Source of the DNA: Euryarchaeota archaeon UBA256
Lineage (GTDB): Archaea > Thermoplasmatota > Poseidoniia > Poseidoniales > Poseidoniaceae
NCBI GenBank assembly: GCA_002494645.1
Contig: DACE01000031.1
Coordinates: 7,276 to 71,275 of the forward strand
DNA length: 64,000 nucleotides
Direction of reading: 5' to 3'
Shown here piece by piece: positions 16,185-25,379 of the stretch. Position 1 is the first letter of the stretch; each line of letters starts with the position of its first letter. The notes under the pieces were generated by a model. That model had not been told where the DNA came from and made no database searches. It saw only the letters and a program-made list of their open reading frames with translations. The position numbers and the translations under genes were made by a program.

Positions 16185-17537
16185 TCATGCAGTTTGTGAG
16201 GCCTTTCGTTGTTCCATTGGGAGAAGCACATAATGGCTCAAAACTCCCGAAATGGGTGATAAAACCAACAGCATCACCATCGCCAACGATGCCGAATCTA
16301 CCATCATAAAGATCAGCAAACCAAGCCCTATGGTGGCGATGGCGAATGAAATAGCCCGCTTTTGCAACACCGTGTTGGTTGATTCAAGACACCATGGGAG
16401 CAGGAGGTACACGCCTCCTGAAATCGCTAGACCTGGGAGAAGAAGCCAAAACATAACATCGTAAAACGTGCCGAGAATCATAACGATAAGAAGTGAAAGG
16501 CGAAGCCACCATTGTTCGGGGCGATGGGCTGAATCATAGCCGATTGCCGGGAGCAGAAGACCAAGGCAAACAGCCAAGAACATCAGTGAAACGACCCTCC
16601 ATGCAATGAAAAAGGAGCCTGAACCTTGGTTGAAGAGTTCAACTTTAGATGCGATAAGGAAGGCACTCCCAAAGCATATGGTCGCCGTCATGGCCAAGGT
16701 GGCGCCCAGCGTGATACTTTGACGTGGGTGCTGAGAAAGGTGGCCTTCAAGCATCGTTGCTGGGCCGTGGTAAAACGTGATCATGGTGGCATAAACGAGA
16801 ACAATAAAAGCAAATTGGAGCCACGGGTCATGGTCCGGTCGATTCCACCACAGGGGCTCAAAAACTCCGCTCTGTATTACAAAAAACCAAGCCAATGGTA
16901 GCGCTAGAATCATCTTCATGGTGGCTCGCTTTGCAAGAAGGTTGCATTCATCGCTACGTGAACTGTGAGCGCTTGCGACAATCAACTCTCCGCTCATCAT
17001 AAGAAGAAGAGCAAACAACACCACCGCCCCCAAGACGCTCCAGCCAGAGAGGGTAATGGTCGGGTGTTGCGGAAGGCTGCTCAGCGAGGAATATGCTGCT
17101 TCTGGAAAGAGGACGGTCAAGATGAGTACTGACCACAAGCCCGTATGCACCATCATCCGCTGCTGAACAAATTCTTTTGTTGCTGCAGTTGCGTGATTCA
17201 AACTCGGTAATCGATGGCACCATAGCGAAAAAAGAAGCAACGCAAGAAAGCCGCCCTCAATCGCGCCCTGACCGGTCATGAGCAATTGGAGCCGCTCAGC
17301 GAAGGTGGCTTGGTCGCCCAAAACCATGACGATTTCATTGTGTGTCGGGTCAAGGTCAAGCAGACCCTTGGCGCGATAAAGAAGGAGACCAAAGGTGAGG
17401 CCAACCGGCGCATAACGAACTATTTGCAACAATCGAGGCCGAGATTGCAAGCTTTCGCGGAGGGTCATGTTCAACACCCAAAGCAAACAGGAAGCAAACA
17501 AAACGGGCAGGTACCATGGCGCCCCGTCTGTCAGCAT
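16185..17537 (-). CDS. Polytopic membrane protein, about 13 TM helices
   Basis: 450 residues made almost wholly of hydrophobic helices (for example FASCLLWVLNM, GAVVLFALLLMMSG, LSLLIVMILGTFYDVMFWLLL). Charged loops are short. A few polar residues within membranes (GQGAIEGG, FYHGPATM) might line a pathway, but no transporter or transferase signature is recognised. The starting ATG 17537 is 71 bases from the divergent methyltransferase gene. Followed by the small gene at 15743. Confidence 0.65.
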   Translation of the reverse strand: MLTDGAPWYLPVLFASCLLWVLNMTLRESLQSRPRLLQIVRYAPVGLTFGLLLYRAKGLLDLDPTHNEIVMVLGDQATFAERLQLLMTGQGAIEGGFLALLLFSLWCHRLPSLNHATAATKEFVQQRMMVHTGLWSVLILTVLFPEAAYSSLSSLPQHPTITLSGWSVLGAVVLFALLLMMSGELIVASAHSSRSDECNLLAKRATMKMILALPLAWFFVIQSGVFEPLWWNRPDHDPWLQFAFIVLVYATMITFYHGPATMLEGHLSQHPRQSITLGATLAMTATICFGSAFLIASKVELFNQGSGSFFIAWRVVSLMFLAVCLGLLLPAIGYDSAHRPEQWWLRLSLLIVMILGTFYDVMFWLLLPGLAISGGVYLLLPWCLESTNTVLQKRAISFAIATIGLGLLIFMMVDSASLAMVMLLVLSPISGVLSHYVLLPMEQRKASQTA

Positions 17538-17608
17538 GAACTGGAACGGTCAGCGACACCCTTTCATCGTGGCGGAAGACCCAAAGAGGCCGTTGATGAG
17601 GCCTCGGT

Positions 17609-19378
17609 GTGAGGGGAGCAACCGATAGGACCGAGGAGCGGCGAACCTATGCAGGTTCATCGTCGCTTACTGCCTTGGTGACTCATCTTGGTAAAGATGC
17701 TGAATCATGGCTCCAATACGCCCTTGAACCTCTTCCCGAGACATTTCGAATAAGTTTACATCGTCACGATCGTGAATGGACCGTTGAACAGGTCAAAGCC
17801 TTGGGGGCAACACCACTGTCTTGGATGCCGGATGAAACGGCCTTTGTCATGCCTTTTGCACGAGGTCGTGCACCGGATGGTTTGGCTCAACGAATGATGG
17901 CCTTACTCCACGAAACTGGACGGATTACACGGCAGGAAGCGGCCAGCATGCTTCCCGTACGATTGCTCAACCTTACTCCCGAAACACTTGCGCTGGACAT
18001 GTGTGCTGCGCCCGGTTCAAAGGCAACCCAACTGGCAGAAGGCCTTCACCCACATGGAGTCGTCGTCGCCAACGAACCTGTGTCGGGCCGGCTCAACATG
18101 CTGGTGAGCAACCGAAGCCGTTTGGGCGTAGCCAACATGGTGGTAACCCAGCACGACGGGCGTCATTTTGGTCGCCTCCCTCCGCCTGGATTCGATGCCA
18201 TTGTTGCTGATGTCCCATGCACGGGTTCTGCGACAACACGGAAAAACCGTGATGTTTGGTGGGATTGGACACCCAAAGAAGGGCGCAGGATGTTCAAAAT
18301 GCAGGTGGACATTGCAATGCGCGGAGCAGCACTGTTAGCAGCGGGCGGGCACATGGTTTACTCCACGTGCAGTATTGACCCAATTGAAAATGAAGCCGTT
18401 GTAGCCGAACTTCTTCGCCGTTGTCCTTACCTGGAACTTCTCCCCATTGACGACTCAGTCTATCCGGGACTTTTGATGCACCCTGGACTTGATTCATGGC
18501 CGTTATTGGACGAGGACGGTGCTGTAGTGCATGACCTTGAGGCGATGAAGGCACTTCCTTTTTTCTCACCTGCTCACCTACCTCCCACTCTGAGAAGGAA
18601 TGAAGCACATGATACTTCAACTGAGGAAGCCGTAGAATCTGCTTTGAAACATTGCCGCCGCTTGTGGCCGATGGATAACGATACAGGTGGATTTTTCTTA
18701 GCGCTCTTCCGTCATCGACATGCGGCTTCCCCCGAAGGTACTGCTCAGGCCTTCCGTTCGAAAAGAGAGCGCCAGCGTGAGCCAGATTGGCAACCAAAGG
18801 TACGAGTCGCTCCAAAACCTACTGTAAATTCAGTCACTCTCGCAGAAGACGAGGTTATGGGTCACGTCATGGGGCTCTACGGTATGGACGCAACGCCGTA
18901 TTCAATTTGGCAGCGTGGCAAACGCATGAACCTCGCTCCGCCGATGGTCAAAACCCGTCTGTATGACCAAACTGTGCCGACGAACAAGGGAGACCTATGG
19001 CCGGCTGGAACCTTTCATCCGATGCGTGTTGTTCATGTTGGAATTCCAGCATTCACACTCAAAAAAGATTCATGGCGTTCTCGTCAAGAAGCACTCTACA
19101 TGTACGGAAAGGACATGAAAAGCAATGTCTTGGAGGTTTCAGAAGAAGTTTTCATCCGATTGTTGAGGGGATGGGCCCCCTTGCTGGAGGATTTTGAAAC
19201 GGTCAGCGGTACGGAATCCCCCCCAGCGGGAGCCTATCTCATTCGTGCCCTCCTGCGAGGCGAAGAAGAAGTTATTTCGGTCTGGGTAGGTGCGCGGATT
19301 ACCTTGATGATCGACACCAACGAACAGAATATTCTGCGCCACAAGGCTTCCTTGCCTTGGCGAGATGAGGAGGAGTGA
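17609..19378 (+). CDS. RNA cytosine-C5 methyltransferase, NOL1/NOP2/Sun (NSUN) family
   Basis: SAM-dependent m5C methyltransferase for tRNA or rRNA. Motif I is DMCAAPGSKATQ (near residue 130), motif IV DVPCTGSATTRKN (near 200) carries one catalytic Cys and motif VI STCSIDPIENEAVV (near 252) the other; both cysteines are present. The C-terminal 200 residues after about 390 have a further domain (GIPAFTLKKDSWRSRQEALYMYGKDM) reminiscent of the RNA-binding C-terminus of NSUN2/Trm4, which suggests tRNA as substrate. 589 residues is longer than RsmB-like archaeal enzymes (300-450). Start is GTG 17609. The last bases abut the next gene. Confidence 0.85.
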   Translation: MRGATDRTEERRTYAGSSSLTALVTHLGKDAESWLQYALEPLPETFRISLHRHDREWTVEQVKALGATPLSWMPDETAFVMPFARGRAPDGLAQRMMALLHETGRITRQEAASMLPVRLLNLTPETLALDMCAAPGSKATQLAEGLHPHGVVVANEPVSGRLNMLVSNRSRLGVANMVVTQHDGRHFGRLPPPGFDAIVADVPCTGSATTRKNRDVWWDWTPKEGRRMFKMQVDIAMRGAALLAAGGHMVYSTCSIDPIENEAVVAELLRRCPYLELLPIDDSVYPGLLMHPGLDSWPLLDEDGAVVHDLEAMKALPFFSPAHLPPTLRRNEAHDTSTEEAVESALKHCRRLWPMDNDTGGFFLALFRHRHAASPEGTAQAFRSKRERQREPDWQPKVRVAPKPTVNSVTLAEDEVMGHVMGLYGMDATPYSIWQRGKRMNLAPPMVKTRLYDQTVPTNKGDLWPAGTFHPMRVVHVGIPAFTLKKDSWRSRQEALYMYGKDMKSNVLEVSEEVFIRLLRGWAPLLEDFETVSGTESPPAGAYLIRALLRGEEEVISVWVGARITLMIDTNEQNILRHKASLPWRDEEE

Positions 19379-19380
19379 GT

Positions 19381-20532
19381 ATGAATTCCAAAACACGCCG
19401 ACTCTTCATCGCATGTGCTCTCTTCGCTCTTATCCTTCCCGTCGCCGCTCAAAGTCTCACCATCCATGCGGAAGCACCGCTTGATGATGCTCCTCAATCC
19501 GTTTTGGAGGAATTCTTCATCACAGAAGATTCCGGCGCGATACCTACCTCTTCGGTCGACTCCATCCGTTGGAATTGGTGGTGTTGGAGTGAGGAAACTG
19601 GTTCAGATTGGCCTGATGATGATGGAATTTACCGACGCGATTATCTCGGTGTCAACGCCAGTGTTGATGCCGATAACCTCCTCATTGAGCACCGAGTCGA
19701 CCCCGACGAAGTCTATGTCGAAATGGAGGGCGAGGTGAAAGTGGTTACGGGAGATGAGAACATCCGTTTTGTCCAATTCCATCTTGACATCACCCCATTG
19801 GTGAATCTCTCCAACCAAGCTCTGCTCTACATTGTCCTCACTGAGGATATTGCGCGGGACCATCACGGGCGTGAGGCGGTTCAACTGGTGCGTGAAATGC
19901 GCCCTGAGGTCGGTTTTTCTCTCAAGGCATTGAATACTTCAAGTGTGGTCTATGAGTTGCCCTCGGACCATTTGGAAGCCGCAGGTGTTGACCTTGAAGA
20001 GGAGCCTACTGGTTGGTCATACACTCTTGCTCTCTTTGGCGAAGTTGACAACACCACCGAACAACATCAACTGCTGATGTTGCGTCACGGCAACCTACCT
20101 ACGCCCTATCTGCACACAACACCAAGTCAGCAATGGATGCCTCTTGCTTTCTCGGCCGTAGCCATTATCATCGCCGCTACTGTAGTCTCAAATGCCCGAA
20201 AGCGTGAATTGATGATTCCCCAAATCACAACGGGTTGGAATGATAGCGATATGCTCGCCGTTACCGTACGAATTCGTGCTGGAGCAACTGGTTTTTCCAT
20301 CACCGATTGGAAGGTAGTAGAACCCTGGTTGCTGCGAGGACGCCCTCCAAAAGCCAGCCTCCTTCCACATGAGGAAAAGTCATTCAACCTCTCGTTCAAG
20401 CATGCAGAAAATGAGGATTGTCACATTGAAGTTGGCCTTGACCTCGATGAACTTGGAGCATGGCGCCAACACATTTGGTTGCCTCATGCTGCCACGACCA
20501 ACGAGCTCGTGACGAGTGAAGCAGACGCGTAA
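19381..20532 (+). CDS. Membrane-anchored exported protein, unknown
   Basis: 383 residues with a signal peptide (1-24, RLFIACALFALILPVAA), an extracytoplasmic domain of about 220 residues rich in acidic and aromatic residues, one membrane helix (about 251-272, WMPLAFSAVAIIIAATVV) and a C-terminal cytoplasmic beta domain of about 110 residues. I chose ATG 19381, directly after a GGAGG-type site; a GTG at 19375 overlaps the upstream stop. It is cotranscribed with the methyltransferase gene. No family recognised. Confidence 0.65.
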   Translation: MNSKTRRLFIACALFALILPVAAQSLTIHAEAPLDDAPQSVLEEFFITEDSGAIPTSSVDSIRWNWWCWSEETGSDWPDDDGIYRRDYLGVNASVDADNLLIEHRVDPDEVYVEMEGEVKVVTGDENIRFVQFHLDITPLVNLSNQALLYIVLTEDIARDHHGREAVQLVREMRPEVGFSLKALNTSSVVYELPSDHLEAAGVDLEEEPTGWSYTLALFGEVDNTTEQHQLLMLRHGNLPTPYLHTTPSQQWMPLAFSAVAIIIAATVVSNARKRELMIPQITTGWNDSDMLAVTVRIRAGATGFSITDWKVVEPWLLRGRPPKASLLPHEEKSFNLSFKHAENEDCHIEVGLDLDELGAWRQHIWLPHAATTNELVTSEADA

Positions 20533-20564
20533 AAGCGTTGAAGTTCATGAGAGGTGAGCCGAGC

Positions 20565-21044
20565 ATGAGTACCATGCTATTGGACGATACTGACCGGAAA
20601 CTTTTGGCACTGCTTCAAACCGATGCGCGTGCCAGCCATCGACAATTAGCCCGTGACATGGGGGTTGCCCAAGGAACAGTGACCAACCGCCTCAAGCGCT
20701 TGGAGAATGCAGGTGTGATTCAGGGTTATAGTGCCGTGCTCAATCCAGCCTATGTTGGATGGTCGATGACCGTCATGGCGGGACTTCGCATTTTCAAAGG
20801 AAAAATGATCGACGTACAGCAAAAAATTGCTGCTGACACGCGTGTGTTCGCAGTATACGATGTCACAGGTGACTGGGATTCTATCGTGCTCGCCCGAGTT
20901 CAAAATCGAGAGGACCTTGACAATCTTACCAAAACGGTCTTCACGCTTGAAGGCGTTGAACGCTCCTACACTCACGTTGTTCTCAATACCGTCAAAGAAG
21001 ATGCGTTGCCTCAGCCCGCACCGTCATCAACCAAGTCGTCGTAG
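20565..21044 (+). CDS. Lrp/AsnC family transcriptional regulator
   Basis: 159 residues with an N-terminal AsnC-type helix-turn-helix (LDDTDRKLLALLQTDARAS, GVAQGTVTNRLKRLENAGVI) and a C-terminal RAM sensor domain (VFAVYDVTGDWDSIVLARV, FTLEGVERSYTHVVLNT). Such proteins are the commonest archaeal regulators, responding to amino acids or metabolic state. I chose ATG 20565, which has GGTGAG upstream; the frame reaches 20538. A stand-alone RAM protein at 11798 could be a partner. The end overlaps the convergent Toprim gene by 34 bases. Confidence 0.9.
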   Translation: MSTMLLDDTDRKLLALLQTDARASHRQLARDMGVAQGTVTNRLKRLENAGVIQGYSAVLNPAYVGWSMTVMAGLRIFKGKMIDVQQKIAADTRVFAVYDVTGDWDSIVLARVQNREDLDNLTKTVFTLEGVERSYTHVVLNTVKEDALPQPAPSSTKSS

Positions 21045-21508
21045 GCATCGATGAGGGGTGCGAGAACCTCAGCCAATCCCGAAAGACCCTCGACGACCGT
21101 TGTTTCTGGCTTGAGGCATTTCATGAGTGTTCTGCGAAGGCTTTCGTCAAACCGAACGTCGAGCGATTCCAAATTCCGACGGCACGTGCTTTGCAGTCGG
21201 CCTCCTGTTCGGTCCCAATCCATCAGCAAGACGAGTGTTGTCCCGCCATCCATTGCATTTCGGCGACCGTATGTTTCCACCATGTAGACCAACACATCGT
21301 CAACACGCCACCCACGATTTAGCACCTCGATGGGGCCTGTAAAACCAAGCCGTTCAAGAGCCTCGCGGTCTCGACGACCTTCAACGAGGATGGCGCAAGC
21401 CTGCACGCGATTGCGACGGCGGCATTCCGCCAAAGAAAAGGCTGCTTTCAGCCAACGCTCTTCCGCTTGAGCAGAGCCTCGTCCCGGGCCGTGAAAGGAC
21501 GTCGTCAC
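21011..21508 (-). CDS. Toprim domain protein
   Basis: 165 residues forming a single Toprim fold: ILVEGRRDREALERLG carries the first Glu and LLMDWDRTGGRL the DxD motif. These metal-binding residues are shared with DnaG primases, RNase M5 and OLD nucleases. Small stand-alone archaeal Toprim proteins have been placed near RNase M5-like processing factors; the substrate here is unknown. Its start overlaps the stop of the upstream DUF167 gene by 4 bases (ATGA), so the two are translationally coupled. Confidence 0.78.
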   Translation of the reverse strand: MTTSFHGPGRGSAQAEERWLKAAFSLAECRRRNRVQACAILVEGRRDREALERLGFTGPIEVLNRGWRVDDVLVYMVETYGRRNAMDGGTTLVLLMDWDRTGGRLQSTCRRNLESLDVRFDESLRRTLMKCLKPETTVVEGLSGLAEVLAPLIDAYDDLVDDGAG

Positions 21509-21828
21509 TGAATTGCCTCCAACAGTAACCTGATTCGCTCAAGGATTTCGGTATGCGTCGCATTCGTGATTCGCAGTGATTTTTGCTTCGAGCGAAACCC
21601 AGTGCGAACCTCAATTTGTCCTGTCTCGAGACCGAATTGAGATGCGAGGACATGGACGAGCGCTTGGTTGGCTTGCCCTTGTTTGGCTTCTGCTCGTACC
21701 GCAACCGTGAGACGGGCTCTCCATTCATTGTATCCCGTCACGCCCTGACGGCTTGACCCGGGTTGAACCTCGACATCCAACACGACAGCCCCGTCGAGGC
21801 TTGGAGTCAGACATCCTCCCAGGTCCAT
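21505..21828 (-). CDS. DUF167 (YggU/UPF0235) family protein
   Basis: 107 residues with the DUF167 pattern: VEVQPGSSRQGVTGYNEWRARLTVAVRAE, then AKQGQANQALVHVLA and GFRSKQKSLRI. Members are small alpha/beta proteins of about 100 residues found in all domains; function unknown. Operon with the Toprim gene. Start ATG 21828, with 213 bases to the divergent oxidase operon. Confidence 0.85.
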   Translation of the reverse strand: MDLGGCLTPSLDGAVVLDVEVQPGSSRQGVTGYNEWRARLTVAVRAEAKQGQANQALVHVLASQFGLETGQIEVRTGFRSKQKSLRITNATHTEILERIRLLLEAIQ

Positions 21829-22041
21829 GGTATGTTGAAGGAGAGGAGGTTCATTAGCATCGCCCGCTTCTTTTCGCCGAGCAGAAAAATCTGTGCGCGA
21901 ATGAGGTCTTTTTGTATCAATGAGGGCGCGAAAAAGGGGCCTGCTGAGAAGTAGGGTGAATGAGGAAAGGAGGGGCGATTCTAGCCCTTGCCGACAAACG
22001 CTTAAGGGGGGGCTATGTTGCCCGATAGTTAGGGTGGTTGT
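21829..22041. promoter_or_regulatory. Divergent intergenic region before the oxidase operon
   Basis: 213 bases between the DUF167 gene and the cytochrome oxidase operon. It must hold promoters for both. No convincing TATA box or inverted repeat was found by eye; it contains purine-rich runs (GAAGGAGAGGAGG near 21837, GAGGAAAGGAGGGG near 21962) and AGGGTGG just before the coxB GTG start. Confidence 0.4.
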
Positions 22042-23034
22042 GTGGTCGCGGAAGATACGGTATTCACTGTTCTCTATGATAAATTCATGTTCTGGTCCAT
22101 TATCGTCGGTATTTTCACCTTCGGATGGCTCTTCTTAGCCATCTTGCGATACCGAGACGGTGTTGAGCCGGATACAACGCATATCGACCACATTGAAGTC
22201 GGTTCGTTCCCCGTTGACCGCCATAATACCGCTATTGAAACACTGTTTTACGTCCTCCCAACCGTGATTATCGCTTGGTTACTCGTTCTCGCTCTTTCAT
22301 CCAATACCGCCGTCTGGGTCATTCCCGATGCAGAGGATGCCCATGACATGAAAATTTATGGAAAACAATGGTTCTGGGAATTTGAATATGTTGACTCACT
22401 CACCTGGGAAGACGACCCGTCTATGACCGGTATTGATGTCGACTGGTCTGGAACAACGCTCGTCATCAACGCGGGCTCCAGTGGGGCGGTCAATGCCACC
22501 TACGACAATAACGGTAACACGGGTGTTGTCCCCCTTGACCAATTGACCGGGCAAGGCCAAGAAGAGGTTGTCATCCAGACTCGAGAATTTGGTTTGGTGG
22601 AGGTCACCGATGCCGAAGGTGAGGTCCTTCACACGTGGATGCACATCCCCGAGGGCCATATTTTCTCATCAGCATTGAGCGAAGACATGATTTTGCCGTG
22701 TGACGAAGACGTTGTCTTTGAAATGCATTCGAAACCATCTGACGATTCCAACCCGAATTATGTTGGCGTCCAACATTCATTTTGGCTCCCAGAATGGGGG
22801 GTCAAGGAAGACTTGGTCCCTGGACTTGAGGGTGGCACCTACATGACCATCATGGCCGATGACCCCGGAACATTCCCCATCCGTTGTGCAGAATACTGCG
22901 GAAACCAACACTCTATGATGTACGGTCAAGTGACGATCGTCGCTGCAGAAGGATCTGATTGTTCAGTGGACACTGGAGTAAAGAAAACATCTGACGCAGG
23001 AACTTCGGGCGGAAGCTCGGGAGGCGGTTACTGA
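22042..23034 (+). CDS. coxB: Cytochrome c oxidase subunit II
   Basis: 330 residues. Two N-terminal membrane helices (about 13-36 and 70-92) are followed by the extracytoplasmic cupredoxin domain that accepts electrons. The CuA site is complete: the His in VQHSFWLPEW (about 242), then CAEYCGNQHSMM near 282 supplying two Cys, the Glu carbonyl, the second His and the Met. Between GKQWFWEFEY and the copper half there is an extra segment of some 60 residues (near 125-190). The C-terminus is a Gly/Ser linker with no cytochrome c domain, so an external donor such as a blue copper protein is likely. GTG start with AGGGTGG upstream; the stop overlaps the coxA start by one base (TGATG). Confidence 0.93.
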   Translation: MVAEDTVFTVLYDKFMFWSIIVGIFTFGWLFLAILRYRDGVEPDTTHIDHIEVGSFPVDRHNTAIETLFYVLPTVIIAWLLVLALSSNTAVWVIPDAEDAHDMKIYGKQWFWEFEYVDSLTWEDDPSMTGIDVDWSGTTLVINAGSSGAVNATYDNNGNTGVVPLDQLTGQGQEEVVIQTREFGLVEVTDAEGEVLHTWMHIPEGHIFSSALSEDMILPCDEDVVFEMHSKPSDDSNPNYVGVQHSFWLPEWGVKEDLVPGLEGGTYMTIMADDPGTFPIRCAEYCGNQHSMMYGQVTIVAAEGSDCSVDTGVKKTSDAGTSGGSSGGGY

Positions 23035-25379
23035 TGCGCTCCCGTGCAATCGTACTACTCGGCGTCATGCTCGTTGCGTTGATGGCAGCACCCCAATTTA
23101 CAGCAGCCCCTGGCGGTATCGGCTCTGCTGGAGACCAAGGTTGTTCATGCCACGGTGGAGCATCAGCGGACACGAGTGTACTTGTCGATGGCTTGCCCGA
23201 GGTGTACAACTCCAGCGAGACCTACACCTTCACCGTGACCGTTGTGAACGACGCAATGGCACTTCACAACGGTGGCAGCACCGAAGGAGAAGATCCGTGG
23301 AACGGCCGTGCGGGTGGTTTCAGAATCCTCGTTTCACACGGCAGCGTGACCGCTGTCCCTGATACACTCAGTCAAGTCATGGACGGAGGACTCACGCACA
23401 CTGAAGAAGCGAACACCCTTCGTTCGTGGACCTTTGAGTGGACTGCACCCGCCGCTGACGACCTCAACGTGGAAATGACCGTTTACGGCAATGCAGTCAA
23501 CGGTGGAGCAGGTTCTGGCGGTGATATGTGGAACCAAGCCAATCTCGCCATTCCCGGCATCAACGCTGGCGTCACCGCCCCAAGTGCAAGTGCGCTCATC
23601 ATCTTCCTTACGTCCATTGGGTTGGCAGTAGGTCTGATCTTCATCGGCATTCTGTGGGTCTTCTACCGAAATTCACCAGATACATTCACCATGGAGCGTT
23701 TCTGGGGCTTCCTCAAGCCTTGGTTGACCACAACTGACCACAAAGAAGTCGGAATCATGTACTTCCTCTTCGGATTCTTCTTCTTCCTTGTTGGCGGATT
23801 ACTCGCCTTGCTCTTCCGTATTCAACTCTCACTTCCTGAGAATGATTTCCTCACCTACGACGAATACAACTCCTTCTTCACCCTTCACGGAACCACCATG
23901 ATTTTCCTTGCCGCCATGCCAATGATTGCGGGCTTCATGAATTATGTCTTGCCTCTGCAGATTGGCGCCAAAGATTTGGCCTTCCCCCGTATCAACGCCA
24001 TGGGGCTTTGGCTCCTTGTCTTCTCTGCACCGCTTATCTTCACCGGCATTTGGTCTGGTGAAGGTGCCGACATCACATGGGTCATGTATCCTCCTTATTC
24101 ATCACTAACTGAAGCCAATCTCGGATCAACGCTCGCCGATTATGGTTCGAATCCGGGTACGACTGCCTTTATCTCAGGCATGCTCATGCTGGGCGCTTCA
24201 TCGACGCTGGGTGGTGTGAACTTCATCACCACCGTGTTCACCATGCGTGCACCTGGCGTGACCTGGATGAAGATGCCACTCTTCTCGTGGTCTGTGTTCA
24301 TCAGCGTGTTCATGCTCTTCATGTCCTTGCCCGCCCTCATCATCGGTGTTGCTTTCTTGCTCTTTGACCACACCATCGGCACACAATTCTTCGTGGCCGG
24401 TGGCGACCCACTCTTGTTCCAACACCTGTTCTGGTTCTTTGGTCACCCCGAAGTCTACGTGGTCATCGTACCTGCGTTCGGTATCGTATCAGAAGTGCTG
24501 GCCACCTCAGCACGTCGCTCCATCTTCGGCTACAAATCAATGGTTCTGGCCATGGCTGGTATCGGTATTGTCGGCTTCGTTGTTTGGGGCCACCACATGC
24601 TCACGTCCGGTATGGACCCCTTCTGGCGAGCCGCATTCATGGTGATGACCATGTTGGTCGCGATTCCAACGGGAGCTAAAATCTTCAATTGGCTGGCGAC
24701 CCTTTGGGGTGGATCTTTGGTGATGAAAACGCACACGCTGTGGTCACTGGGTTTCCTCGTGACTTTCACGCTCGGTGGTATCTCTGGTATGTTCTTCCCG
24801 GTTGCAGGCCTTGACATCCACTTCCATGATTCATACTTCGTTGTGGCCCACTTCCACTACGTCTTCATCGGTGGTACTGTCTTCGCTCTGTTCTCAGCAG
24901 TGTATTACTGGTACCCCAAGGCTACAGGACGTAAACTCAACGAGACCCTTGGCTTGTGGCATTTCCTCATCGGCTTTGCATCCTACAATGCAGCCTTCTG
25001 GCCCATGCACGCATTGGGTATCATGGGCATGCCCCGGAGGACACATACCTACACTATCGAGTCCGGTTTTGCGGAGTATAACATGGCCGTCTCGACCTTT
25101 GCCTTCATCTTCGGAATCAGTCAGATTCTCTTGGTGTGGAACATCATTTACTCGGCTCGTCGCGGAGAACCCGTTGAAAACGACCCGTGGGGCGGTTGGT
25201 CGCTGGAATGGTCAACTACCTCCCCACCACCCACACCTTCTTTCAAGGACATTCCAATCCAAGGAGACATGAACGAACTCTACGGCCACCACAAGGACAA
25301 GTCGGAATCACTTGTTGATAAATACCTCAAAGCAGAACCGAAGGCGGTTGTTGTAGGCCAACTGGAGGGAGAAGAATGA
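23034..25379 (+). CDS. coxA: Cytochrome c oxidase subunit I with fused N-terminal exported domain
   Basis: 781 residues against about 520-600 usually. Residues 1-24 are a signal peptide; about 30-185 form an extracytoplasmic beta domain beginning with C37-S-C39-H40, similar to choice-of-anchor V/reeler-like domains; a membrane helix at 190-213 joins it to a full A-type COX1. The haem-copper core is intact: H285 (haem a), H471 and Y475 with E473 (GHPEVY), HH520-521 (CuB), K549 (K channel), and H606/H608 (haem a3/a). It reduces O2 to water and pumps protons. It overlaps coxC by 4 bases (ATGA). Confidence 0.93.
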   Translation: MRSRAIVLLGVMLVALMAAPQFTAAPGGIGSAGDQGCSCHGGASADTSVLVDGLPEVYNSSETYTFTVTVVNDAMALHNGGSTEGEDPWNGRAGGFRILVSHGSVTAVPDTLSQVMDGGLTHTEEANTLRSWTFEWTAPAADDLNVEMTVYGNAVNGGAGSGGDMWNQANLAIPGINAGVTAPSASALIIFLTSIGLAVGLIFIGILWVFYRNSPDTFTMERFWGFLKPWLTTTDHKEVGIMYFLFGFFFFLVGGLLALLFRIQLSLPENDFLTYDEYNSFFTLHGTTMIFLAAMPMIAGFMNYVLPLQIGAKDLAFPRINAMGLWLLVFSAPLIFTGIWSGEGADITWVMYPPYSSLTEANLGSTLADYGSNPGTTAFISGMLMLGASSTLGGVNFITTVFTMRAPGVTWMKMPLFSWSVFISVFMLFMSLPALIIGVAFLLFDHTIGTQFFVAGGDPLLFQHLFWFFGHPEVYVVIVPAFGIVSEVLATSARRSIFGYKSMVLAMAGIGIVGFVVWGHHMLTSGMDPFWRAAFMVMTMLVAIPTGAKIFNWLATLWGGSLVMKTHTLWSLGFLVTFTLGGISGMFFPVAGLDIHFHDSYFVVAHFHYVFIGGTVFALFSAVYYWYPKATGRKLNETLGLWHFLIGFASYNAAFWPMHALGIMGMPRRTHTYTIESGFAEYNMAVSTFAFIFGISQILLVWNIIYSARRGEPVENDPWGGWSLEWSTTSPPPTPSFKDIPIQGDMNELYGHHKDKSESLVDKYLKAEPKAVVVGQLEGEE

